Notes: generated from the sequence alone by a model not told the origin. Positions 42,597 to 54,900 are shown, numbered from the stretch's first letter. The stretch is 64,000 nt of DNA from Ciona intestinalis (GCF_000224145.3 NC_020177.2:1-64000), one strand, 5' to 3'. Made by a program: numbers and translations.

Positions 42597-45500
42597 CTAT
42601 TGGATGTCAATAGTTGTCCTTGTGTCGTCAACAATCGAAAACTTTGTTTCAAAATTGACTTCAATCTCTGACATCATCAGCGGTTCTGGAGGCTTGGTCG
42701 TGTTTTCCTGGAATATAAAAGGTGGAGGTTGTTCATACTCGCATGGTGGGGCAACAGTCGTTATAATACGGGTGTTCTGTTTCATACACCTCGTGCCCGC
42801 TTACACGTTACCACGTATGTAACTTATTTATCTTCGCATGGCGGGGCAACGACAGCCGTTGGACAACTAATTAATGGCCACTAGGTTAAAGCAATGAACA
42901 TTAAATATCTCGAACTCTTATCGAGTGTAGGTTAAATACTGGCGTGGTAACCAACTGTTCAACGTCGCTTCATATAACTTGGTTAACCATGGTTGGTCGT
43001 TCCCCCAGTCGCCTTACATAGTAGGGTGGGGGAGATGGGACACCTTTAGCTCATAATATCCAAATATCTTGATCGTGTTTTAACAACTAACAACGGTCTA
43101 TGGGAGTCGTGAGGATACATTATTGTAATTCTTTTCATTTTTTTTGTTTACTACCAAACGGGACGAGAAAATAGATTAAAAGGTGTCCCATCTTCCCCAC
43201 CCTACTATACAAAGCTTTTACAATAACATATAGAGACGTATATGGTATACTACATTAGATATCTCACCGTTGTGCGTTTGTCTTTGAACGACCGGAACCA
43301 ATTCACCGACGACTTGAAACGTTCCTGAGATAAAACAAATACAAACTAATAGAAACCTGCTTAAAAGGAATTCAATTACCCGGCATAGCGTCGTAATATG
43401 GGTCACACGGCGTATGAAACAGGACAACCATGTTTTAACTGTCGTTGCCGCCATGTGAGGATAAATAAGTTACTTCATTCATTCTTGGCCTATATATAAT
43501 ATATAAAAGTAAAGGGGTTGGTGCAACTTACCTTAACGTTAAACAAGAAACAAGAGTTAAGAATTGGGTTGAGCGCGCTGTTGCTGTAAGCGAGGCAGAA
43601 CGTTGCGTCCCTCACCGACTCACAGGTGGCCGCATCTACGTTGGGAATGCCAGTTATTTGTGCCAAGTGCCACAGATGGTAGGGAAACCAACACAACAGG
43701 AAAGCAACGATCAAGCATGGAACCTATGGGAATAATTGCTGAGTTAAATGAAGTGTTTAATTGTGTGTGAGATGGAATCTTGCTTCTTTTTAATATGGGA
43801 GGTCTTGAAGCAATAATTACCAACCCTACATCAGCCAAGTTGTTTTCGGTCATCCAAAGACGATTAATGTTCCGTATCATGTACGAATCGTAACTTGTTA
43901 TTTAAATTCTGGCCAAAAGTCCACAGTGATTTTTAAGTTGACGCCGTGTATTTACAGGTTAAGTTTTCAACCGGTTTACCATCAAATGTCTACATTACCA
44001 CACACCCACACTGAATACAAACCACTCACCAACACCCCCATTAATACTTTGTACCGACCCGACACCGATCGTTCCTCCCCTGCCACCCCACGAAGCTGCA
44101 ACAAAATATTTTTAAACACAGAACATTCAAAACATAATATATAGTAGGGTGGGGGGCGGTATATGGGAGTCGTGAGGATACGATTTTATAATTCTTTGAA
44201 TATTCTTTGTTTACTACCAAATGAGACGAGGAACTAGAATGAAAAGGTGTCCTTAGTTTTTCCAACCTTAGATTTATTCAGTTCACAGTAAAACTAAGTG
44301 TTCCTGTTGTCTTAATGAAGATACTTAAACAAGTTAGTTTTGCAACGGGGCAATGACAGTCGTTACAACACCGATGTTCTGTTTCATATATGTCGACAAC
44401 CCATTAGTGGCCAGTGGGTTGGAGTAATTGCCGTTAAGTGTCTTGCCCAAGGACATATACGTCAACAATAGTGGCAGCAGCGAGCTTTGAACCCATATCC
44501 TCTGATGTTTACAAGGAATCTGATCATTCCTACCTCCCCTGTAGCTTGGGTTGGGGTTCGACGCTTAGATCTCCCGAAGAAGTTTCGAAATACAAACCGA
44601 TTCAACCTCATTATCCTCGTGTAACAAACACAGATGACGATGAATGGAATCACAAAGCTGGGGATGTTACGTAATAATGCATATTGTTAGCAGTTTCAGA
44701 ACTGTAACAAGTTTGTACTATAAAACAAATGCTATAATACATAACATTAAGTTTGTTTACCTCCTCGATTACAGTAGCAAAGATTAGAAACGAGCAATAC
44801 TGGGTAAAAAAACTACTTGAGGAAAGTGTCCAATAAATGGGTGGCTGCTAAATCCACAATTATTGGAAACAGTGTACACACCCCATGGTTGATACGCATA
44901 TTTGTGTAAGATTTACAATATGTTAAACAGATTGAATTTCATTATAATCGATTTTTCGGCTCTTTAAAAATAAAGACTGTGGTGGGCAGCCGCCTCCTTT
45001 TATAACCAATCGAATCACTTCATTACGCTTCAGTGACAACGTGTTTTTATGACGCACGTCCAAGCACTTTACAAATGAAGTCGCATTAACCTCAAACGAA
45101 CCTGAACTACGTTACATCATATTATTATCTCACCCGAGCACGAAATTGCAAACCACCCATATGTGGAGACTTCTTATGGGAGGATGAACGCAAGATGGGA
45201 CCCGCGGTGGGACCCGTGGCAACTGTGAACAGATGTTGAGTGGATTATGTAACAAGTATTCTTATAAATAATAAATATACGGAAATAAACAACAAGAAGT
45301 TTGTAAAACGAGTTTTAAAAATACATTTGATGGGCTATCTTAAACATAATTCTTAAATCTTAAACATAAATAAACATAACTTACGTCATTAGTAGGTGTT
45401 TCCCCTAACATGGTATCGTTCACCACCCCAGTATAATCTCCAACCATCGATTCCAACCCTGCTAGTTGATCACATAATTCGTCCTTATAATAATCACTAA

Positions 45501-48068
45501 ACTCCCAATAATCATCAGGAAGAACCTGTAACGTGTTTGACAACTAATACAACCATTTAATATTATCTTTGTTCGTTTATCCATTATGGCGGGACAACGA
45601 CAGTCGTTATAACACGGGTGTTCTGTTTCATACACCTCGTGCCCGCTTACAAGTTACCACGTATGTAACTTATTTATCCTTGCATGACGGGGCAACAACA
45701 GTCGTTATAACATGGGTGTTCTGTTTCATACACCTCGTGCCCGCTTACAAGTTACCACGTATGTAACTTATTTATTCTCGCATGGTGGGGCAACGACAGT
45801 CGTTATAACATGGGTGTTCTGTTTCATACACCTCGTGCCCGCTTACAAGTTACCACGTATGTAACTTATTTATTCTCGCATGGTGGGGCAACAACAGTCG
45901 TTATAACACGGGTGTTCTGTTTCATACACCTCGTGCCCGCTTACAAGTTACCACGTATGTAACTTATTTATTCTCGCATGGTGGGGCAACGACAGTCGTT
46001 ATAACATGGGTGTTCTGTTTCATACACCTCGTGCCCGCTTACAAGTTACCACGTATGTAACTTATTTATTCTCGCATGGTGGGGCAACAACAGTCGTTAT
46101 AACATGGGTGTTCTGTTTTATACACCTCGTGCCCGCTTACAAGTTACCACGTATGTAACTTATTTATTCTCGCATGGTGGGGCAACGACAGTCGTTATAA
46201 CACGGGTGTTCTGTTTCATACACCTCGTGCCCGCTTACAAGTTACCACGTATGTAACTTATTTATCCTTGCATGACGGGGCAACAACAGTCGTTATAACA
46301 TGGGTGTTCTGTTTTATACACCTCGTGCCCACTTACAAGTTACCACGTATGTAACTTATTTATTCTCGCATGGTGGGGCAACGACAGTCGTTATAACACG
46401 GGTGTTCTGTTTCATACACCTCGTGCCCGCTTACGAGTTACTGCGTATGTAACTTATTTATCCTTGCATGACGGGGCAACAACAGTCGTTATAACATGGG
46501 TGTTCTGTTTTATACACCTCGTGCCCGCTTACGAGTTACTGCGTATGTAATTTTGTGGGTGATTGCTTTTTAGCATGGCTGACAGTTTGAACAACGATAA
46601 CGGAGATCAAATTAATCAAAACAACCAAGAAATTAGCAACAAAACGACAGTCGTTAAAACACGCTATAAATAAAACCATAAGTGAAAGTGTTAAATAAAA
46701 CGCGTGGCCGCTAAACCCACAAAGCCATGCCCACAATAATAGCAGCATCGAGCCTCGAACCTTCCACCTTTAACATCACTTACATTATTCCCCGGGAACA
46801 CGACGCTACACCTCCCAAAGTTGTCAACCTCAGCGAACATTAGAAGTGGAATGATTGACGTGATGGACAGCGACCACAAAACGACAGATGCGATCACCGA
46901 GCGAGAATGGGATTTTTTTTTATCCGCGCGTGGGCGGCAGAGAGAATAGTATCTGCATGCAAAAGTTTGGTTTGATCAATTACAATAGTATTAAAGCATT
47001 AACGATTTCAAAAAGACAGTTGCTCAACGCTTTAAACGACAGTCGTTAAAACAGGCTTATGGTGAAAACATATTAAAAAAAACATGGTCGCAATCACTTT
47101 GGTCGCAACACCTAAATAGACACAAATGCTCAATGCTGTTTGTAGCTTTGCACCAACGATAAAAAACTTACGATGAAAGATATTGGTTGGAATAAACTAT
47201 GCTTATCCCCCATAGTATGTATAACGCTTATAAAGACCACAACAATTATAAAAACGATGCGTAGAAATCGGTTTAAAACCGTGTCTGTTAAACCAAATAA
47301 ACACCAGCCTAACTCACATCGATTTAAATTATCTTTATAAAGTTTTACGCTACATTGAATATAAAACATAATTACCTGTCAACAGCCATGGCGGTAATGA
47401 ACAACATGGAACTGTAGTAACTCACAAACTTAATCGCTTCCTCCACTTTACAAGTGAAACTACCGAAGATCCATCGACGTTGAACCCGATGCGCGATGGC
47501 GAAAGGGAGTGTTAGGAGGAGGAGGGTGTCGGCTACCGCTGTGGGGTGGGGTGGGGTTATTATGGGGGTGGTCTGTATTATTTTAGATGGGTGGGGCCAG
47601 GGCACCTGGGGTTTGGGCCAGAGATAATAATGACCAAATACCCCAACCGTGCAATTGAACGCCCGTTAAGTAAAGCGACATCTACACACACATTCTACCG
47701 GAGTTGTCGCTTTGGCTTTATACGGAGCGTTTTTATTTTAAATTGGTTAGGATAAACCGGTCTATACTAACTTTGGGATAAACTATTGTGATGTTGGGAT
47801 ATATCTAAACATTAGTACAAGCTACACGCAACTTACCCAAGTTTAATATCAAGACCTTTGAAGCGTCCCTTCTTCCCCCCCTACATAGACACGTCATCAG
47901 GGCAAGATTTGAAATCATTCCTATACAGAATATGCATCCGTATATAACTGACGTCACACCAGATTCTTCGATATCTATGTTCAAAGTCAATCCATCATAG
48001 TAATCTTGAATTAAAGTAGAGCAGTTTTTTGTGGTTCCGTTTCCCCGTATATCGTCCACACTATTCAT
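42597..48068 (-). CDS. Rhodopsin-class (class A) peptide-type GPCR
   Basis: Ten exons close in frame to about 439 residues: 48068-47837, 47532-47376, 46952-46784, 45525-45385, 45222-45134, 44657-44534, 44095-44048 (least certain), 43723-43532, 43324-43268, 42707-42597. The N-terminus has N-glycosylation sites (NGTT, NCST). TM1 ends in CLCRGGRR; TM2 has NLADTLLLLTLPF; TM3 has FTCKVEEAIKFVSYYSS ending in DRYYSL; TM5 is NFVLGFVIPFIVICVCYTR; TM6 is FLLCWFPYHLW; TM7 is CLAYSNSALNPILNSCFLF. Helix 8 (ERFKSSVNWFRSF) and an acidic Ser/Thr tail follow. The CWxP, NPxxN-like and DRY motifs and the WIFG in loop 1 fit the gamma group of peptide receptors (somatostatin, galanin, opioid or chemokine-like). 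NPILN replaces the usual NPxxY. Extracellular loop 2 has a long acidic insertion encoded by its own exon. The ligand is unknown. Confidence 0.87.
42738..42862 (-). mobile_element. SINE-tail modules beside the last GPCR exon
   Basis: More than one full unit: GGGGCAACAGTCGTTATAAT, TTCATACACCTCGTGCCCGC, GTTACCACGTATGTAACTTA, then the start of another. It begins about 30 bp from the exon 10 acceptor. Confidence 0.8.
43016..43206. mobile_element. Family B MITE, intact-looking
   Basis: TAGTAGGGTGGGGGAGATGG at one end and CCCATCTTCCCCACCCTACT at the other, flanked by TA. Inside is TATGGGAGTCGTGAGGATAC. This is the best copy for defining the ends. Confidence 0.8.
44141..44272. mobile_element. Family B MITE, truncated at one end
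   Basis: Begins TATAGTAGGGTGGGGGGCGG, jumps to the internal TATGGGAGTCGTGAGGATAC and ends GAAAAGGTGTCCTTAG. The left inner half is missing. It lies in the GPCR third-intracellular-loop intron. Confidence 0.72.
44345..44515 (-). mobile_element. Composite SINE, 5' truncated tail
   Basis: Tail start (GGGGCAATGACAGTCGTTAC), body (CAACCCATTAGTGGCCAGTG, GTGTCTTGCCCAAGGACATA) and tRNA-like head (B box GGTTCAAAGCTC on the minus strand). Much of the tail module is absent. It ends next to GPCR exon 6. Confidence 0.75.
45580..46560 (-). repeat. Tandem array of ten 98-bp SINE-tail units in a GPCR intron
   Basis: Ten units with a 98-bp period (GTCGTT at 45603, 45701, 45799 and onward). Successive units alternate strictly between CAACGACAGTCG and CAACAACAGTCG, giving a 196-bp dimeric period. 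The array begins about 60 bp from GPCR exon 4. At the right end the SINE body (GGGTGATTGCTTTTTAGCAT) follows. Confidence 0.95.
46595..46735 (+). mobile_element. Family A repeat inserted in or joined to a SINE body
   Basis: Between the SINE body (ends near 46594) and the SINE head (starts near 46736 with CAATAATAGCAGCATCGAGC) lies a family A core: AATTAGCAACAAAACGACAG, TCGTTAAAACACGCTATAAA and GCGTGGCCGCTAAACCCAC. This looks like a nested insertion, but a hybrid SINE body is also possible. Confidence 0.5.
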
Positions 48069-49973
48069 TATAAACCCTTTGTGATATCTTGTTATCTGTG
48101 ATAAAACACAAATATTAATATAAAGTTTTCGTTACGTCTTTTCTATTGCGGCCTTAGTGGTAACTTATTTAAGGCAAAATAAACAAAAGGGACAATTTAC
48201 GGCAGAGTGGGTGCCGTTGCAATATTATGAATACACAACTAACTAAAAGCGTTCCCTGCACCAATAAGCATACCTTCCAAACCCCCACCTTAGGAGCATA
48301 CCAACGAATCAAACGCCGCTAAATGAACAATTTTAAAAGTTATAAATAACGCTAGGTGAGGACAAGCTGCATCAAAGAAAAGACGTTTCACATTTAAGTT
48401 AATGTTAATTGTTTCTTGTGCACGTATAGTTGGGGCGCGATGACATTTATTGAATTGGTGAACCCACTGTTTGGTATTTAATTAACGTCAGTTATCCAGG
48501 GTTGATAAAATACATAGTTGGAAAACTTTAATTAAATAAACAAAGTGTTTAAATGTCAAGGTAAAGTTACAAGTTTAAATTAAACTTTAAAAATGGCGCG
48601 TTTTTTGTCGGCAAGTCAAAATATTGGCAACTCACATAAACCGCTTGTTTTAATACTTCATGTGATAAATGATTTGTTTTATATTTAATACAAAATCTGA
48701 CTTGTTGCTGCTTATCTATTTGGATGCGATAGTGAAGGTTATATTTAATAAAACAACAAAGTGAAGAGAACTAGCAGCAAAACAACAGTCGTTAAAACAC
48801 GCTATGGGTAAAAACCCTTTAAATAAAATTGTCAAATCCTAATTTGTTTAATTAAATACAACTCAAAAAGAGTTAATTTATATTTTATCATGGGTTTACT
48901 AGGGACGCTTTTATTTGACACTTTTCCTTAAGTATAGTTTTTACCCGAAGTATTCTAATTCCTATTACCAGCAACCTATAACCTTAACCTGAGCTAACAC
49001 GTTCAACACTGACTTTACGAAACTTTGAATCTTAATACGATTGCTGGCTTGTGTTATAACTAAGTGCGTACGTCAGAAAAACGAGCAATCCAATCTAATT
49101 TTACCGACGACTGTACTGGATCTATTTTGAAACCGCAAAGCGATCGTCGATATCCGGTTGACGCCAAACAACCAACATGGACCGTTGGACGGAAGTTTTG
49201 AGAGAGTTTATGCACGCGACCCACACAGTGCAATGCGTGTATACAGGAAATCATCGGTCGCCAATGGTTGCGTCGAGTAGTTCGTTGTAAAGAGGGGGTT
49301 ACTTTATTTATGAATGGGGGGAACACTGTTTGTCGTTTATCCCACAAATCGGTACACTGTTTGTCGTTTACTCCACGGACCGGTTCACTGTTTGCTGTTT
49401 ATCTCACAAACCGGTACACTGTTTGTCGTTTATCCCACAAACCGGTACACTGTCTGTCGGTTATCCCACCAACCGGTACACTCTTTGTCGTTTATCTCAA
49501 ACTTTTCTTAACAATTGCCACCTAAACAATCCCAAAGCATTTTATCTCTAGTTTAAGTCAATAGAATTATCTTGGCATCTGGTGTATCTCAATGTATGTA
49601 GCAGACTACGCAAATAGAAACACAATCGAAACGTATCGACCTGACAGTTGGCCCTTATATATCATCAGATATGTGACAGGACATGAGATTAAATACGACA
49701 AACCATCCACTGTGACAATTTAAGTAGCTACCAATGTAATTAATCAGGGAGTATAGATGTAGTGTTGGAACAGCCGAAGTGTCAAGTATGACAATGGAGG
49801 TTGTATGATGTCATGGTCACAGTTAATTAATAGCTCTACTTTATGCGACGTCATTTTGACGTAATAAATGACGACATAGCTTGAACACCATTTAATGAAA
49901 TATATATTCCAGTTGATATACTGATATACTTTACTTATAATATTCATATTATTCTGACGTCACAAGAGCCATA
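48069..49973. other. Shared upstream region of divergent GPCR and Ly6 genes
   Basis: No coding gene is seen. It holds a family A copy (about 48735-48840) and a 31-bp tandem repeat (49322-49497). The minus-strand open frame 49060-49347 shows no family features. Confidence 0.5.
49322..49497 (+). repeat. 31-bp tandem repeat, about six copies
   Basis: Copies of CACTGTTTGTCGTTTATCCC followed by ACAAACCGGTA. All three plus frames stay open because 31 is not a multiple of three and the unit lacks stops, which makes spurious frames. Confidence 0.92.
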
Positions 49974-51218
49974 ATGACGACATATAAAACATTCTACATC
50001 TTTCTATTGTTCGTCACAGCGGGTAAGTCACGTGATAATATTCAAATTTAAACTAACCAATCAAATAACTTGCAGGATGTGCAGACATTGTGACGCAATA
50101 CTTGCATTGTTACGATTGTTTATATTACAACAAACATCATTATCACGTGGATAACTGCCAGATGAACATGTCATATTTCCCACAATTTCTACAAAGATGT
50201 AAAACAACTGACGTTTACTGCAGGGTTAGTGAGTGGTTTTGTGAACTTTCTTTTGTAAAAAGAGATATTTAGACCGAACAACGCTGGTTGTAGATATTTC
50301 TTTGTTTGTTCTTTTTACACCGAGGCGAGCTACGCTGTAGTATAAACGCCGCTTGAAAGAACAAACAAAGAAATATCTAAGCTGACCTGCGCTTAACAAC
50401 GCTGGGTGTAGATATTTCTTTGTTTGTTCTTTTAAGCGCATTTACCCCCCTTAACCACGTGATAGATTGAACGAATCAGAGTTCAGGGAACGGTGACGCG
50501 TTTGGAACGAAGTTGTTCGGAATCTTGTTACTATGGCTGCAGGTTTGTTGTTTTGATGACGTCAATTATTTAACAATAGAGGTTGTTTATGACGTATTAT
50601 TGCTCCTCTGACGTCACTTAAAGCGTGTTCGATTTAAAAGAATCGCTTAAATTGTTTGTTATAACGGAATAAATAAAACACACCACCACATTGTGACGTA
50701 ACCGCATGCAAACAAACCGCCTATATGACGTCACGGGAAGCTGGACAATGTTTTATTGTTGAACGCGTTGACCTTTATTTGTACATTGGTATATTGTGAC
50801 GTAACAGAGGCCTATACATAGCGAGGTCAGGAGAAACTCTCTTCCCACGTTCGAGATTTGTTTGTAAAGTTAAATATGATGAGAGATATGTAATGTTAAC
50901 ACTGGGACTTGAACCAGGACCTCTCTGGTTATTTAACGCACCTGGTTCGACCACAAAACAACATAGGCATATATATCACTATTGAGGTGTATATAACAGA
51001 ACACCCGTGTACGACAGCGCTGCCCCGCCATGCGAGGATAAATAAGTTACATACATTGATATATCACCAGGTACAAAGGTTGGGGAATACTGACAGAAAC
51101 GTGCACGTCATGTTGTAACACTGATGGGTGTAATGTGGGAAACAAATCAACAAAGTTAAACCCAAGCTTTCATGTATTTAGATTCACCATCATGTACTTG
51201 CTATACATATATTGGTGA
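49974..51218 (+). CDS. Small Ly6/uPAR-domain protein, probably GPI-anchored
   Basis: Four exons close in frame to 136 residues: 49974-50022, 50076-50228, 50482-50542, 51071-51218. The start encodes a signal peptide (MTTYKTFYIFLLFVTAG). The mature part shows the LU cysteine pattern: LHCYDC, NC, RC, YC, SCSESC, YGC, then the hallmark CTSCCNTDGCN. A short hydrophilic stretch and a hydrophobic end (FTIMYLLYIYW) fit a GPI-attachment signal. LU proteins are extracellular three-finger modules that act as receptors, ligands or modulators of ion channels and proteases. Intron 2 uses GTGAGT at 50229 and an acceptor CAGAG before 50482; other choices break the frame. No single long open frame covers it, so it is easily missed. 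The specific role is unknown. Confidence 0.85.
50272..50440. repeat. Three-copy alternating inverted repeat in an intron
   Basis: TAGATATTTCTTTGTTTGTT appears at about 50291 and 50411 on the plus strand, and its reverse complement (AACAAACAAAGAAATATCTA) between them at about 50361. Flanking AACAACGCTGG is also repeated. It could fold into two mutually exclusive hairpins. Confidence 0.85.
50985..51062 (+). mobile_element. SINE-tail module feeding a splice acceptor
   Basis: GAACACCCGTGTACGACAGC, GCCATGCGAGGATAAATAAG and TTACATACATTG, followed within 8 bp by the CACCAG acceptor of Ly6 exon 4. The branch-point region lies in SINE-derived sequence. Confidence 0.75.
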
Positions 51219-51844
51219 TGGGAGAACTCAAACACTTTGTTACTAATGCTCACTGAGTTGTACAAACCAACTGTACATAAATAGAATATACCAGCTGTAC
51301 TATATGCATGAATGTATAAGAACACATGAACATCTACATTCATTTCCTCTACTGCTGTACTTGAAACATATGTTGATTATATTTTAAAACCAAAGAATGC
51401 AGAGTTTTATGCTCAGTTCTGCCACCATCTGCCGACGAAAGCAATCAGTTTTTTCTTTGTAACAACAGAAATAAATCTGTATTTTGTTGTAAAATAAAAT
51501 TGAGGAAAATAACTTGTTCAATATATATTGGTGATGTAATAATACTTCCATTGTTTGTTTGTAAATAAAGTTGTTTGTTGTTTAATTGTAATCAACACAA
51601 CCAAGCCAATAATTGTCTTTGTTTCGTGGATAATCAGGATAGTTTCGTGAATGATTGAAATTGGATCTGTGCAAATACGGTGTTTTTAAATGAATATTTT
51701 TTTAACCATGTAATACTTGCCACGTTCGGATAAATTAAAATAATATTTTATTATTGCCATCTATCAAAGCCATGATAACATATCTATGTTGTAATGTTTA
51801 TGAGTGGTGGTTTTATAACAATAACTATCTCATATTTATTCATT

Positions 51845-51975
51845 TATCTTTTTGAATACAATAGCGAGGACCAAGTTAATTAAAACAACAAAGAGAAGGG
51901 AATTGGCAGCAAAACTACAGTCGTTAAAACATGCTATGGGTAAAAACTACTTGAGTAAAATTGTCAAATACAGTT
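51845..51975 (+). mobile_element. Dispersed repeat family A, good copy
   Basis: AATTAAAACAACAAAGAGAA, GGGAATTGGCAGCAAAACTA, CAGTCGTTAAAACATGCTAT and GGGTAAAAACTACTTGAG in order. It is 25 bp from the MMP exon ending at 51999. Confidence 0.6.
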
Positions 51976-51998
51976 CAAAGCCCAACACTACAACTCAC

Positions 51999-54900
51999 CT
52001 GTGTCTCACACGCAACCGATAATAAATATTTCCAATAAAAATATAAAGCCTTCTGTGATTAACAGCGGCCGCGGTGATATTTTCAACATCAACACTTGGT
52101 AGTTGGTGACATAGGTTCACTTTATTAAACTTCATGAACTGTTTGTTGGTCAATACCGTGTACATGTGAACCTTGCAACCTACGGGTTAAAATGGTTCCT
52201 TTAATGAAAGAGATTTTTTAAATACATACCGCGCATGTGATGGTTTAATGACTGTCATGCAAATTTCCTTCTCGTCATTGTTTTCATTAATTTGATTTTC
52301 GTTAATCGTATTTGAAGAGATAAATCAAATTACGCTTAGTTTAACATCGTTAATATAAATTGCACAGAATTTTGTGTTTTGTAAGTAAAAAGTACGGGTC
52401 GGGTAATTTATTTACTTTTTTTAGTGGTTGGGGGCTTGTAGTCGCTGTTATGGGTGTATCAATACAAGGCTTAGAAATACTCCTTGTGGGTTAAAGACAT
52501 TATTAATATTTCTATGAATAAGAATGTTAAAATACCTTCAATAAAATAAATTGTTGCTTGAAATTTCCCATGCTTTGGTATATAGAACGCAGCATTGATA
52601 TTATATGGAATGTCTGGCCATAATGTATGGGTGAGGTTGGCTTCAATCAAACCAAACGACTTGTATTTCCAATATTTGTTGTCCTGGTAATAAAAACATT
52701 TGTTATATTTAGCTCTTCAAATGGAGTAATGAAAATCAGATTAATTGAAACATGAAAAAGAAAGGAAATACAATTTGTGGGCGTATGTGTCCTTGGGCAA
52801 AACCATTAATTGCAATTGCTCCAACCCAGTGGTCACTAATGGGTTGTCAAAATTATCAGCCACACATAAAAAAAGAAAAAGTCCCCTAAAACTATTCATC
52901 CACAAAGTAACATACAGGGTAACGCATAAGCTGGCACGAGGTGTTAAACCCATGTGATAACGACAGTTGTTTTCCAGCCACACGAGGATAAAGTAAGTTA
53001 CATTCAACTCATTCTTCCAGAAGCAAAATGACAGTCGCTAAAATTCAACCATTATCTCCTAATGAACATTATAGTTCAACAAAGAAAAAGGCAATGGTTT
53101 TTAAACTTTTAGCTTGGATACTGGTTTAATTATGAATATATATAATAAGATAACAAGAAAAACTGGCATGTTAACTTGACCGAATGTATACAAAGAAAAA
53201 ACTGATTGCTTTCGTTAGCGAATTAAATTAGGGAAATAGATATAGCAAGTTGTAGACGGGCATGAGGTGTATTAAACAGAACACCCAGGTTATAAAGACT
53301 GTCCTTGCTCCCCCCCGTGAGGATAGATAAGTTACATCCATTCAAAACAACCTTTATTAAATAAGTTGCTGTCTCTCCATTTATCTTTAAAGTAAGAGCT
53401 GCATTTATATCATGTGGAGCATAAGGAAACACATCTTCGATGTTCGTTGGGTAGCCATTAAGAACCCCAATCTGGTTGATTCTAAATACTTGGTTGCCTG
53501 GAAATTGTCACTTAATAAGTTTGCTTGAAAATATAAAAATTAAATAAAAACCTCTGAAAGCAAAATACTGATATTTCTTAATTTGTGTGAAAGCATCAAA
53601 TGGTTGCGGGTTGCATAGTGCATTAAGAAGTGTTGTTGTTGTTGGTTCGATGGTTGTTGTTGGTTCGATGGTTTTTGTTGCTGTTGGTTCAATGGTTGTT
53701 TTTGTTGCTGTTGGTTCAATGGTTGTTTTTGTTGCTGTTGGTTCAATGGTTGTTGTTGTTGTTGTTGGTTCGATGGTTGTTGTTGTTGGTTCGATGGTTG
53801 TTGTTGTTGGTTCGATGGTTGTTGTTGTTGTTGGTTCGATGGTTGTTGTTGTTGGTTCGATGGTTGTTGGTTCGATGGTTGTTGTTGTTGGTTCGATGGT
53901 TGTTGTTGTTGGTTCGATGGTTGTTGTTGGTTCGATGGTTTTTGTTGCTGTTGGTTCAATGGTTGTTTTTGTTGCTGTTGGTTCTATGGTTGTTGTTGTT
54001 GTTGTTGGTTCGATGGTTGTTGTTGTTGGTTCGATGGTTGTTGTTGTTGGTTCGATGGTCGTTGTTGTTGTTGGTTTGATGGTTGTTGTTGTTGGTTCGN
54101 NNNNNNNNNNNNNNNNNNNNNNNNNNNNNNNNNNNNNNNNNNNNNNNNNNNNNNNNNNNNNNNNNNNNNNNNNNNNNNNNNNNNNNNNNNNNNNNNNNNN
54201 NNNNNNNNNNNNNNNNNNNNNNNNNNNNNNNNNNNNNNNNNNNNNNNNNNNNNNNNNNNNNNNNNNNNNNNNNNNNNNNNNNNNNNNNNNNNNNNNNNNN
54301 NNNNNNNNNNNNNNNNNNNNNNNNNNNNNNNNNNNNNNNNNNNNNNNNNNNNNNNNNNNNNNNNNNNNNNNNNNNNNNNNNNNNNNNNNNNNNNNNNNNN
54401 NNNNNNNNNNNNNNNNNNNNNNNNNNNNNNNNNNNNNNNNNNNNNNNNNNNNNNNNNNNNNNNNNNNNNNNNNNNNNNNNNNNNNNNNNNNNNNNNNNNN
54501 NNNNNNNNNNNNNNNNNNNNNNNNNNNNNNNNNNNNNNNNNNNNNNNNNNNNNNNNNNNNNNNNNNNNNNNNNNNNNNNNNNNNNNNNNNNNNNNNNNNA
54601 ATTGTCCTGGCCACCCTGCCACCCCAGGTTTGGTGCTTAAAAACATAATTTACATGACATTATTGAGTTTTGATGTAATAGTTTGTTTTACAGTATGACA
54701 TGCAAAAAACTTGAAAATTAAGATTAACAGTGACATCATTAAAATATATAAAACATATACATTTATAAAATAAAAGGGTGATTGCTCATTAGCAGTGCAG
54801 TTTATAAGAGACCATTTAAACCTGAAAATGAATTTAATATTTAAAAATATAAATCAACCAATGAGAGATGAGCTTACCCGTCACCATGGTTACCCTCAGC

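Noticed and set aside
49268-49551. Three overlapping plus frames with VHCLSFI-like repeats
   Set aside because: A 31-bp repeat without stops opens all three frames. No start context or homology.
53587-54648. Long plus-strand frames of Gly-Ser-Met-Val repeats and Leu/Trp repeats, and a Gln/Asn-rich minus frame
   Set aside because: They are the antisense and shifted frames of the MMP hinge minisatellite, partly counted through Ns. The IEPTTTT frame alone connects to a hemopexin domain.
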